Positions 1-8,203 of a DNA stretch of 40,832 nucleotides are shown piece by piece (the first letter of the stretch is position 1; each line of letters starts with the position of its first letter). Source of the stretch: Phycisphaerales bacterium. Lineage in GTDB: Bacteria > Planctomycetota > Phycisphaerae > Phycisphaerales > UBA1924. The position numbers and the translations under genes are program-made. The stretch spans positions 1 through 40,832 of the forward strand of contig JABWBC010000015.1 in the NCBI GenBank assembly GCA_013360695.1, in the 5' to 3' direction. The notes beneath the pieces are model-generated. The model was not told where the DNA came from, ran no database searches, and was given only the letters and a program-made list of their open reading frames with translations.

Positions 1-3000
1 GCCGTCGGCGCCGAGTTCGGCAGCGTGAAGAAATTGCGCGTGTCGCCCGTCCCAACCGGCTGCCCGAGCTGGATCGCGTTGCCGAAATACGCCTGGTTGT
101 CCGAGAAATCATCGCGATCGACCGGGTCGAAGATCGCCGAATTCGTGTCGTCCTGCGTGAACGCGTCCGCGATCACCTGCAGCGTGTACCGCCCGGTACC
201 GGACCCCGTTACGTCGCGAACCTCGATGTAATACGTCTCGCCGCCCCACACCGTCGGCCCCTCGAACTGGAAGCTCCCGGGCTGCAGCGACCAGTCGATC
301 GCGCCCGCCGGATCGGGGAACGGCGGCGAGATCGTGTCGTTCGTATAGATCGCGGTGAAGTCCGAGTCGTAGACCGTAATGAAATAGTTCGCGAATGAAT
401 CCGCGTCACCCGCGAGCAGCAGCGACAACCGCGTCGAACGACGGCTGTGACGGTCCCACTGATTCTCGTTCCCGTCATCGAACGCCGACAGCGCATAGAT
501 CGTGCTGTCGGTCCCGTTCTCCGTCGGCCAAGAGTTGGTGTCGTTCGCCGTGGGGCTCCCCGTCCCGCTCCCCATCGCAACCCACTCGAAGTCGCCGAGA
601 AGCTCGTTGAACTGCCACTTGACCGCACGGTTCGCGTTCACCGTCCCGAGCACGTTCCGCGCCGTGCGGAACGACCCCGCCACGTACAGCACCGGGTCGA
701 CCGGCACGCCGATGTCCTCGTCCGCGATGACCGACAGCGCGTACACGTCCTGGTTGTTGGTCGCGTTGAAGCCGCGCCCGAGGCTGCGCCAGCCGGTGCC
801 TTCCCACACGCCGATCTTTGACCGGTTCGCGCTCGAACCGATGTTCGTGAACGCTCCGCCGATCACCAGCCCCGGCGCCGGGTCATCCACGCCGCCAGCG
901 CCGTCCGGATCCGGCGCGTCGTAGTACGCCATGGCGTACACGTTGCCGTTGGCGTTGAGTTCCACCAACTCTTCGGTCGGGTCCTCCACGCCGAAGCGGA
1001 AGTACGCCGCCCGCCGCAGATTGAGGACATCGTTCGGATCGTTCGTCTTCGTCATGGTGGTGAACTCGCCACCGAAGCCGAAGCCCTGATAGGCCGTGCC
1101 GAACGCGTCCGTGTAATTGAAGGGCGCGATCGCGCGGACGGCCCCGTTCAGCGTTCGCCCGTCGAACTGCTGGAATCTCTCATACGACTCCGAGCCCGAT
1201 TGCATGGTCCAAAGATCGCCGGTCGTCGCGTCGCCGGTCCCGACCACCAGCGCCACGTACGCCTCCGGGTCCTCCTCCGAGCCGTCACCGTCGGGGTCCG
1301 GCAAGTCGAGCGGCACGCTCGCGATCGCACGCACCACCTGGGCCCCCAAGCCGGGCAGCGTGATCCCCTGTCCATCAAATGTCAGCGCGGAGTCAATATA
1401 GGTGATGCCAAAATCGCCGCCGATCATGACGACCGGCTCGGGGTCTGTGCCGTCCGCAGGGGCCGTCCCGTCGTGAATGGTCATCACGTAGACCGTGCCG
1501 CCGTTCCAACCGGGGACCGCGGCCCACTCGTACTGACCGGTGAGCGCGTTCCAAGTGTAAGCCGCCAGGCCGTCGACCTGGATGTCATCATCGGGATCGG
1601 TCGTATTGCGCGCCAGCGTGAAGCTGCCGCCCGCAAGAAGCTCGGTCCGCCCGTCGCCGGTGATGTCGAACTCCGCGAGCGCGTACACCGTGCCCGGCAG
1701 CGCATCGCCATTCCCGTCAACGTCCGGGCCCCACAGCCCGCCCAGCGCCGACCACCAGTCCCGCGCGTCCCACGCCGCCACCCCGTACGTCGTCGTCGGG
1801 ATCGCCGTGTTCACGGTGCCCGCGCGGGTGAAGCTGCCGCCGGCGAAAACCGCCGTGCCGACGTCGTCGTTCTTTCCTTCGTACGACCCCAGCATGTCCA
1901 CCTGGGGAATGAACTTGAACAGGTCGGTGTCGCCCGCGCTCCAGAGTCGCCCGGTCCCCAGCGCCGCCACGCGGAGGCTTCGATCCTCCAGCACGTTGCC
2001 CGCTTGGTCCACGAGCGCGAACGGCGAACCCCACACCAGTGTCGTCGCCTCGCTCGCCCGGCGTGGATCGGTCGTGTTCGGATGGTCGTCGATGGGCTGC
2101 GTGGTGTCAAAGGTGTGGTTGGACTCGACGAAAATCGAATAGTCGGTCCCGCCGATGTTAAAGCCGTCGAGCACGACGAAGTAGCGCTTGCCGCCCTGGA
2201 GCGTGATGGCAACCTGAGGATCGGCGCTGGCGAAGTTGTCGTTGTACGCCAGTTGCGTGCCCGACTCGTTGTAGACGCGCATCGCGCCGTCGATCACCGG
2301 GTTCAGCCCGCCGCCGATCGCCGTGATGAACGCCAGCCCGGTGCCCTGGGCCACGAACTGGTACATCGAAGTCTGGAACGCCTTGCCCGCGTCCGGGTTG
2401 GCATACGAGAAGAACGAGACCCCCTGGTCGCTGCCGCGCCGGGTCACCGGGTCCATCGGGGCCCCGAGCTGCTCGGCCAGCACGTCCGCCGTGATGATGT
2501 AGTTGCCGGTGCCAAACGACGTCCGTGTGGTCAGGAACTCGTCGGAGCGCACGCGCAGGTAGAGCTTCTGATTGGGAAGAGTCTTGAGGGCCGCGAACGC
2601 GTCGTTGGCGCGGCCGGCCGGGCTGTCAAACACCAGCCGCGTGCCGGTCGAATCGAAGACTTCCAGGCGAGTGTCGAGCTGATGGGTGGTGTCCGCCGGA
2701 TCGCGCTGAACGTTGAACGTCGAGAGCGAGTCGTACTCATCGCCGCTGGGGGTCGTGAACTCATAGATCACGTCCTGCTGGACCCGCGTGAGCCCGCCGG
2801 TCACCGCCCGGGTCGATGCGAGCGACGAGAGGTGCAGGTTGCCCTGCCCCGGCGCCGTCGCCTTGACGCTCATCTTGGTCGTGATCGCGTCGATCCGAAG
2901 CGTGTACGCGCCCGTCGCGGTGTTGCCGGAATTCGTGTCGGCCCGCACGCCGACGTAGTACGTCTGGCCCGCGGTCGCCACGAAGCCGATCCATGCGTCG

Positions 3001-3431
3001 GTGGGCGTGCCCGCCGTCAGCGTGTCGTTCCCGCTCGAAAGCTGCAATTGCTGACCCGACGAGTTGTACAGGCGCAGCTGGCTGTTCAGCGTGCTGGCCG
3101 CGTTCTGAGCGTCGGCCAGGATCGAAACGAAGTCGTTCGCCGGCGCCACGAAGCTGAACAGATCGTCCGTCCCAGCCTGCTCGATGACGCCCGCCAGCGA
3201 GCCAAGACCCGTGGTGCCGTTGATCGCGATCGCGTCGGCGCTCGGGAAATCCGAAAAGCTCGGGTGATCGCCGAACAGATACTGGCGAGGCTCCAGGGTC
3301 TCGACGCCGCCCTGGCGCATGGACGCCCGCGAGCCGGCCAATCGAGCCAGCCGCCCGGGGGTGCGCGCGGAACGGAAGGAAGACGAATTCGGACGAGTTC
3401 CGAAGAGAGAACGCAGGTCCCAGCGGCTCAT
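1..3431 (-). CDS. LEPR-motif secreted protein, N-terminal ~1143 residues (partial)
   Basis: The frame is open from an ATG at 3431 to the window edge, so the C-terminus is missing. A GGGAG ribosome-binding site lies about 6 nt upstream; an alternative ATG is at 3320. Residues 43-54 read VETLEPRQYLFG, a variant of the LEPR motif found at the N-termini of planctomycete extracellular proteins. Residues ~70-185 resemble a pre-peptidase C-terminal (PPC-like) beta domain (DDLFSFVAPA, QTYYVGVRADT). Several PPC-like segments follow. From about residue 525 to 930 there are repeated blade-like units with GGxF motifs (AGGSFTRAG, GGEFTTM, GGAFTNIG, AGSFRTAR), as in beta-propeller surface proteins. A last PPC-like unit (GGETYYIEVRDV) lies near the edge. 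It is probably exported and surface-bound; no enzymatic function can be assigned. Confidence 0.85.
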   Translation of the reverse strand, partial: MSRWDLRSLFGTRPNSSSFRSARTPGRLARLAGSRASMRQGGVETLEPRQYLFGDHPSFSDFPSADAIAINGTTGLGSLAGVIEQAGTDDLFSFVAPANDFVSILADAQNAASTLNSQLRLYNSSGQQLQLSSGNDTLTAGTPTDAWIGFVATAGQTYYVGVRADTNSGNTATGAYTLRIDAITTKMSVKATAPGQGNLHLSSLASTRAVTGGLTRVQQDVIYEFTTPSGDEYDSLSTFNVQRDPADTTHQLDTRLEVFDSTGTRLVFDSPAGRANDAFAALKTLPNQKLYLRVRSDEFLTTRTSFGTGNYIITADVLAEQLGAPMDPVTRRGSDQGVSFFSYANPDAGKAFQTSMYQFVAQGTGLAFITAIGGGLNPVIDGAMRVYNESGTQLAYNDNFASADPQVAITLQGGKRYFVVLDGFNIGGTDYSIFVESNHTFDTTQPIDDHPNTTDPRRASEATTLVWGSPFALVDQAGNVLEDRSLRVAALGTGRLWSAGDTDLFKFIPQVDMLGSYEGKNDDVGTAVFAGGSFTRAGTVNTAIPTTTYGVAAWDARDWWSALGGLWGPDVDGNGDALPGTVYALAEFDITGDGRTELLAGGSFTLARNTTDPDDDIQVDGLAAYTWNALTGQYEWAAVPGWNGGTVYVMTIHDGTAPADGTDPEPVVMIGGDFGITYIDSALTFDGQGITLPGLGAQVVRAIASVPLDLPDPDGDGSEEDPEAYVALVVGTGDATTGDLWTMQSGSESYERFQQFDGRTLNGAVRAIAPFNYTDAFGTAYQGFGFGGEFTTMTKTNDPNDVLNLRRAAYFRFGVEDPTEELVELNANGNVYAMAYYDAPDPDGAGGVDDPAPGLVIGGAFTNIGSSANRSKIGVWEGTGWRSLGRGFNATNNQDVYALSVIADEDIGVPVDPVLYVAGSFRTARNVLGTVNANRAVKWQFNELLGDFEWVAMGSGTGSPTANDTNSWPTENGTDSTIYALSAFDDGNENQWDRHSRRSTRLSLLLAGDADSFANYFITVYDSDFTAIYTNDTISPPFPDPAGAIDWSLQPGSFQFEGPTVWGGETYYIEVRDVTGSGTGRYTLQVIADAFTQDDTNSAIFDPVDRDDFSDNQAYFGNAIQLGQPVGTGDTRNFFTLPNSAPT

Positions 3432-3852
3432 CGAGGGCTCCCAAGGACACCAAAGACAGGTGCGTAGTCCCGACCACGCTCCTCCGCGATTGGCCGTCAT
3501 GGCCATGGCGCAGAGAGACGAGTGTACAGCCTCGCCATTTCCCGTGAATCTCTGGAAAGGAGAATCGGGGAGAGGCGGCCGGGAGACCAATCGGCCTCGG
3601 GCGCTGAAACCCAGACGACTCGCGATCAGGCCGTGACCGCGAATACCACCCGAGCCGTCGCGCGGCTACACCGCGCGACGGGCACCCCTTGCCGCTACGC
3701 ACCCTTCGCCAAAGTGTACCACGAGGTTCCCCTTCGTGCATGGCGAAAACGACGCGTCCCGACCAATTCGACGCCCGATTCGCGTCCGGGTTCCATTCGC
3801 CCGCTCATTTTGGATTCCAAAACGCACACCCAACTGGCCCGTGCGACCGGCT
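3432..3852. other. 421-bp spacer with a perfect 11-bp hairpin
   Basis: No convincing gene lies between the LEPR gene and the racemase-like gene. The spacer contains a perfect inverted repeat, with arms at 3655-3665 and 3671-3681 and a 5-nt loop (CTACA on the plus strand). Neither side has a T-run, so it is not a standard intrinsic terminator. A weak promoter candidate lies at 3521-3548. Short frames crossing the spacer overlap the LEPR gene and lack family resemblance. Confidence 0.6.
3521..3548 (-). promoter_or_regulatory. possible sigma70-type promoter for the LEPR gene
   Basis: On the minus strand TTCACG (3548-3543) and TACACT (3526-3521) are separated by 16 bp, each matching the consensus at four of six bases. 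The predicted start would leave a leader of about 80 nt before the ATG at 3431. This is pattern matching only and the match is weak. Confidence 0.25.
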
Positions 3853-4593
3853 TCAGCCCGGCGGCATCGCCCGGCGGATCGCGCCCTCGGCCAGAAGGTC
3901 CGTCGCGTCGTACACCGGAATTGGAGAGTTTTCGCTCGTCACAACCAGCGGGGCCTCGCTGCAGGCCAGAATCACGGCCTCGCACCCTCGGGACGCCAGG
4001 TTGGAGATGATCTGCAGGATCGCCTGGCGAGATTCCGGCCGGATGTGCCCGTAGAGCAACTCGCCGAAAATAATCTGGTCGAGTTGGTCTGCTTCGGAAT
4101 CCTGGGGTGGGAGCACATGAACCCCGCGCATTCCCAATGGGGTCTGATAAATCGACGAACTCGTCACCATTTTGGTGCCGATCACCCCCACCGTCTTCCG
4201 CCCGTCCCGAACCACGGCGTTGGCAACCAGGTCCGTCATCGACAGCCACGGCACGGGCGAGCCCGCCTCGGCCAGGTGCGAAGCGTGCTGCACGATGTTG
4301 TCGGGCGTCACGCAGAACTCCGCGCCGCAGCGGGCCAGCAGGTCCGCCGATCGACGGAGCAATCGCCCCACCGTGTGCCAATCATTCTTGCGGATCGCAT
4401 CCAGGTACCCGGCCAAGGGTTCGGTGTGCACGGTCACGCGCGGCTGCTGGTGAGGCGTCAATTTCCGCGAGGCGTGATGAAAAAGTTGGGTGTAGAAGAC
4501 CGCGGCACCCTCGGGGCTCACGCCCACCACCCCGATGTGCCGCTGGCTCGCCGCGTTGTTCGGCCCGTTCGTGGATGAGGAGATCGTGCTCAC
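3853..4593 (-). CDS. aspartate/glutamate racemase family protein
   Basis: The product has 246 residues. The GTG start at 4593 was chosen because AGGAG sits 7 nt upstream and the Asp/Glu racemase fold begins directly after it (HIGVVGVSPEG, residues 19-29). The open frame extends further to 4764, but that part would overlap the divergent HscB-like gene. Racemases of this family use two opposing cysteines. Here they would be Cys94 (EFCVTPDN, where CNTxH is usual) and Cys211 (LACSEAPLV, where GCTE is usual). Both cysteines are kept but their surroundings diverge, so the substrate is uncertain; it could be an amino-acid racemase of the RacX/YgeA type or a related isomerase. It probably acts in the cytosol. 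A 69-bp divergent promoter region separates it from the next gene. Confidence 0.82.
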   Translation of the reverse strand: MSTISSSTNGPNNAASQRHIGVVGVSPEGAAVFYTQLFHHASRKLTPHQQPRVTVHTEPLAGYLDAIRKNDWHTVGRLLRRSADLLARCGAEFCVTPDNIVQHASHLAEAGSPVPWLSMTDLVANAVVRDGRKTVGVIGTKMVTSSSIYQTPLGMRGVHVLPPQDSEADQLDQIIFGELLYGHIRPESRQAILQIISNLASRGCEAVILACSEAPLVVTSENSPIPVYDATDLLAEGAIRRAMPPG

Positions 4594-4662
4594 GGGTGTG
4601 CTCCTAGACGCATGATAGAGACCGGCGGCCCGAGGCGTGCGACCCTGCAACGATCCCACGCC

Positions 4663-5175
4663 ATGCGCACCGATGCCTTCGACATCCTGGGACTTGCTCC
4701 GGCGTTCGACCTTGACCGGAGCGTCATCGACCGGGCCTTCCTGGCTCGAGCGGTTTCGATACATCCGGACATGGCGGGTGGGGACTCCGAGGCCGAGGCG
4801 CTTTCAGCCCGACTCAATGACGCCAAACGTGCGCTCCTTGACCCCGAAACCCGCGCCAACCTGCTGCTCGCTCGCTTAGGCGGACCACCCGCCGACAGAG
4901 AGAAGTCACTCCCCTCCACACTTCTGATGGAAGTCATGGAGGCGCGCGAGGGAGTCGATGCCGCGCGGGCCTCGGGCGATTCGGCAGAGCTTGCGCGTTG
5001 GAAAGCGTGGGCGGTTGAGGGACGCGAGTCGATCGTGAAAACCTGTCGGCAGCTCCTTGCCCAAGCGCTGGCCGCCGGAACGTCCCCGGAGACGCGGCTC
5101 CTGCACGAGATCCGCGTGCAGTTGAACGCATGGCGGTCGTTCGAGCGCATGATCGAGCAGATGGATGCCCGGTAG
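4663..5175 (+). CDS. hscB: HscB-like J-domain co-chaperone for Fe-S cluster transfer
   Basis: From the ATG at 4663 the product is 170 residues, essentially the length of Escherichia coli HscB (171). It opens with DAFDILGL and carries the J-domain HPD motif at residues 34-36, which activates the ATPase of a partner Hsp70. It continues with the NDAKRALLDPETRANLLL pattern that links the J domain to the C-terminal helical bundle of HscB. The family delivers scaffold-bound Fe-S clusters to Hsp70 (HscA/DnaK). An upstream in-frame ATG at 4612 would add 17 residues lacking family similarity. No iscS, iscU, hscA or fdx is nearby. No strong ribosome-binding site is visible. Confidence 0.8.
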   Translation: MRTDAFDILGLAPAFDLDRSVIDRAFLARAVSIHPDMAGGDSEAEALSARLNDAKRALLDPETRANLLLARLGGPPADREKSLPSTLLMEVMEAREGVDAARASGDSAELARWKAWAVEGRESIVKTCRQLLAQALAAGTSPETRLLHEIRVQLNAWRSFERMIEQMDAR

Positions 5176-5199
5176 CATGGCGAACCCCGGAAGCCCGCC

Positions 5200-6504
5200 G
5201 TGATCGACGCAACCACCATCGCCAACCTCGTGCTCATGCCGACGCTTTTGGCGGCGTCGGCGTGCTGTTCGTCGATCGAGACGGCGCTCTTTTCACTGAC
5301 GCCAACGGACAAGGTGCGTCTTCGCCGCCTCAGCCCGGGTGCTGCGACGGCGGCTTCGGCGCTGCTGGAGCGACCGAGCCGCTTGCTGGTGCTCGTGCTC
5401 TTTCTCAACAACACGATCAACATCGCGTTTCTCGCGCTCTCCGCGATCGCGGCCCCGGATTCTCAGGGCGACCTGGGGAGCGTCATCTTCAGCCTCGCGG
5501 GAGCCTTGCTGCTGATCCTGTTTGGCGACATTCTCCCCAAGGCGGTCGCGACGACCAATCGCGTCTGGTTCGCACGCTGGCTGTCATCTCCCTTGCTCTG
5601 GGCGCAGCGCGTGCTCGGACCGATCTGCACGTTCTTCGACGCCGGCATCGTGCGCCCGCTCGTTCGCTTGTTCGGGCGCGGCGGTGAGGGCGACCAGCGC
5701 ATCATCACCGTCGGGGAGCTTTCCTCGCTGCTCGACGTCGGTACCTCGCAAGGGCTGATCCACGAGGACGATCAGGAGATCCTGAGCGAGGTGCTGGCTC
5801 TGGGCTCGCTCCGGGTCCGCGAGGTCATGACGCCGCGCGTCGATCTTTCCTGGCTCGAGGCCAAGGCCACCACCGGCGACCTCATCAATCTCATCCGCCA
5901 GACCGGACACACCAAGTTCCCGGTGTGCAAGGGCTCGCTCGACGGCTCCATCCTCGGCCTCCTGAACGGCAAGCGCTTCCTCGCGTCTCTCGCGGGCGGT
6001 GGTACGACGAAATCGATCGCCGAGTCCGTCACGCCCGTGGTGTACATCCCCGAAAACTCACGCCTCGACCAGCTCCTCGACCGCTTCCGCGCGGAGCGTG
6101 CACACGTCGCGCTGTGCGTGAGCGAGTCCGGCCATGTGACGGGACTGATCGAAGTCGAAGACGTCGTCAAGCAGATCGTACCGCCCATCGCCGAATCGAC
6201 CGACGAGGCAATGCTCGCCGTCGAGAAGATCGCCACCGATCGCTGGTTGGTGCCCGGGCGTCTGAGCGTGCGCGACTGGCAGCAATTCTTCGGCAAATCT
6301 GGCAGGCGCACGCGTGCTCGGCGCGTGGCGACCGTCGGAGGGCTGATTCTCGCGGAACTCGGACGCATCCCTCGCGCCGGCGACGCGGTGGAACTCGGCA
6401 ACCTCCGCCTCGAAGTCGAGTCCATGCAGGGACGCGTCATCGATCGCGTGCTGGTCAGTCTCCTGGCCCAGCCGGGCCACCCAGACCCGGAGGGCGACCG
6501 ATGA
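5200..6504 (+). CDS. CNNM/CBS-domain membrane protein (CorC/HlyC-type)
   Basis: The product has 434 residues. The GTG start at 5200 has GGAAG 6 nt upstream. The N-terminal ~190 residues form a CNNM (DUF21) transmembrane domain with helices around LLAASACCSSIETALF, LVLVLFLNNTINIAFLALS and FSLAGALLLILFGDILPK. A CBS-domain pair follows, introduced by VREVMTPRVDLSWL (about 206-330). The C-terminal ~85 residues resemble the CorC/HlyC transporter-associated domain (LVPGRLSVRDW, GGLILAELGRIPRAGD). Family members are linked to Mg2+/Co2+ efflux, but transport cannot be shown from sequence. Its stop overlaps the start of the next CNNM gene by 4 nt (ATGA), so the two are probably translated together. 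Confidence 0.87.
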   Translation: MIDATTIANLVLMPTLLAASACCSSIETALFSLTPTDKVRLRRLSPGAATAASALLERPSRLLVLVLFLNNTINIAFLALSAIAAPDSQGDLGSVIFSLAGALLLILFGDILPKAVATTNRVWFARWLSSPLLWAQRVLGPICTFFDAGIVRPLVRLFGRGGEGDQRIITVGELSSLLDVGTSQGLIHEDDQEILSEVLALGSLRVREVMTPRVDLSWLEAKATTGDLINLIRQTGHTKFPVCKGSLDGSILGLLNGKRFLASLAGGGTTKSIAESVTPVVYIPENSRLDQLLDRFRAERAHVALCVSESGHVTGLIEVEDVVKQIVPPIAESTDEAMLAVEKIATDRWLVPGRLSVRDWQQFFGKSGRRTRARRVATVGGLILAELGRIPRAGDAVELGNLRLEVESMQGRVIDRVLVSLLAQPGHPDPEGDR

Positions 6505-7508
6505 GTCTCGGCGTCCTTGGCGTCATCACCCTCGACTGGGAGCGGCTTGGCTGGTGGGCCTTGCTCGGGATGGGCTTGTTGGTCTCCGCTCTCTCCAGCG
6601 GCGTCGAGATGGGCTGCTATTCGCTCAACCGCGTGCGCCTCATGATTCGCGCCGAAGCACCCTCCGACCATGCCGCCCGGCGCATCCGCGCCGAGCTCGA
6701 ACGCCCCGACCGCCTGCTCTCCACCCTGATGATCGCCCAGACCTTGGCCGGCGCGATGGTCACGCAGGCGCTGGTCGCGCTTCTGGGCCAGCGGAGCGAG
6801 GGGGAGGTCTTCGCGCTCAACGTGCTGGCGGTCGCGCCGCTGATGTTCATCTTCGGCGACGCGATGCCCAAGGAACTCTTCCGAAACGACGCCGATCGAC
6901 TCACCTACAAGTTTGCGTGGCCGCTCTCGGCCCTGCGCGTGGTCCTCACCTACACCGGCGTCATGCCCGCGCTCATGGGCGCCGCCCGCGTCATCGAGTA
7001 TGTGCTCCGCATCCCCAGCGACAATGCCCACATCGCCGACGCCCGCCAGCGCATCGCCACGTTGCTCAAGGAAGGGTCCGAAGGCGTCCTCTCCGAATCC
7101 CAGAGTTCGCTCATCGATCGCGCCCTCACCTTCCGCTCCACGCTCATCTCCGAAGAAATGATCCCCTGGGCCCAAGTGCGCACGCTCTCGATCGACTGGG
7201 ACCGCGGCAAGATGGTTCGCTTCGCGGCCGCACAGGCGAGCTCACGCCTGCCGGTCGTCGACTCGAAGGGTCGCGTGCTCGGCGTCCTGCGCCAGATCGA
7301 TCTTCACACCTTCCCCGATGCGCCGATCGAGAGCTTGTTGCGTCGCGCAGCGATGCTCAGTCCGTCGATGGGAGTGCTCGAGGCACTGCGGCGGATCCGG
7401 GGCGCGGACGCGCCGCTGGGGATCGTGGAGCACGATGCGCGCCCGATCGGTCTGGTCACCGCCAAGGATCTGGTCGAGCCGTTGACGGGTGAATTGCCCG
7501 ATTGGTGA
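6501..7508 (+). CDS. second CNNM/CBS-domain membrane protein, short form
   Basis: The product has 335 residues. The ATG at 6501 overlaps the previous stop in an ATGA junction and has GGAGG 7 nt upstream. It has a CNNM transmembrane domain (WWALLGMGLLVSALSSGVEM near the start, PLMFIFGDAMPKELFRN in the middle) and a CBS pair (SSRLPVVDSKGRVLGVL to PIGLVTAKDLVEPL). Unlike its neighbour it stops after the CBS pair and lacks the CorC/HlyC C-terminal domain. The same layout of two adjacent CNNM genes occurs in many bacteria. The two products may form a heteromeric complex; that is inference. Confidence 0.85.
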   Translation: MSLGVLGVITLDWERLGWWALLGMGLLVSALSSGVEMGCYSLNRVRLMIRAEAPSDHAARRIRAELERPDRLLSTLMIAQTLAGAMVTQALVALLGQRSEGEVFALNVLAVAPLMFIFGDAMPKELFRNDADRLTYKFAWPLSALRVVLTYTGVMPALMGAARVIEYVLRIPSDNAHIADARQRIATLLKEGSEGVLSESQSSLIDRALTFRSTLISEEMIPWAQVRTLSIDWDRGKMVRFAAAQASSRLPVVDSKGRVLGVLRQIDLHTFPDAPIESLLRRAAMLSPSMGVLEALRRIRGADAPLGIVEHDARPIGLVTAKDLVEPLTGELPDW

Positions 7509-7617
7509 TCGTCGGCGCGGATTGAGGCGGCACAATGGGGCCGCGGGGACGTTCGATAACTCGAGATTTGCGCGGATCGCCTGCAATTCTCGATGGCCGC
7601 GCTACGATGACCTCCTG

Positions 7618-8145
7618 ATGTCCGCGAGCGATTCCAACCAAACTTCTCCGGCGTCTGCCGGGGCGAACGCGACCGCGTCCGTTGAGGCTCGCCCCGCGTC
7701 CAAACCCCGTCCCAACTGGGCCAATTGGGGTTTGCTCCTGGCGCTTCTGGGCGTGCTGGTGTACATGCAGTGGCGCGGGAGCTTTGCACCCAGGCCGCCC
7801 GTGTTCGACGAGGGCTTGTCGCTCGCGCAAGGCATCGATCGCGCGGGCGAGCAGGGGAAGCTTGTGATCGCGTATGGATCGGCGTCGTGGTGCGGCCCGT
7901 GCCAGACGTACAAGAGCACGACGTTGGTGGACGACGGCGTGGTGGCGTGGATCCGGCGTCACGCCGAACCGGTGTACGTCAACATCGATCGCCAGCAGCT
8001 CGAGGCCCAGCAGCTCGGCATCGCGTCGATCCCCGTGACGATCCTGCTGAAAGACGGCAAGGAAGTCGCGCGGCTCACCGGCGCCGCCAGCGCGGACGAG
8101 TTCATGGAATGGGTCAGGCCCTGGACGCCGCTGGTTCAGAACTGA
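7618..8145 (+). CDS. membrane-anchored thioredoxin-like protein
   Basis: The product has 175 residues and starts at the ATG at 7618. The first ~33 residues are polar and Ala/Ser-rich. One transmembrane helix follows at about 36-52 (WANWGLLLALLGVLVYMQW). The thioredoxin fold carries the redox motif WCGPC at 91-95 and the cis-proline region IASIPVT near 138. The layout suggests a protein anchored by its N-terminus with the redox domain outside the cytoplasmic membrane, as for thiol-disulfide exchange or cytochrome maturation proteins. Partners are not visible nearby. The neighbouring DUF1015 gene is convergent. Confidence 0.85.
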   Translation: MSASDSNQTSPASAGANATASVEARPASKPRPNWANWGLLLALLGVLVYMQWRGSFAPRPPVFDEGLSLAQGIDRAGEQGKLVIAYGSASWCGPCQTYKSTTLVDDGVVAWIRRHAEPVYVNIDRQQLEAQQLGIASIPVTILLKDGKEVARLTGAASADEFMEWVRPWTPLVQN

Positions 8146-8203
8146 CCTTACTACGGGTGTGAACTTTCTCGCTGTTTCGCTGGCTCGGTGTTCTGCAGTC
8201 TCG

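Noticed and set aside
1200-3467. A plus-strand open frame of 755 codons
   Set aside because: It lies antisense to the LEPR gene, has an Arg/Val/His-rich composition without motifs, and the minus-strand frame shows clear LEPR, PPC-like and repeat signatures.
5772-7175. A minus-strand open frame of 467 codons across both CNNM genes
   Set aside because: It crosses two well-supported plus-strand genes and shows no protein family signature.
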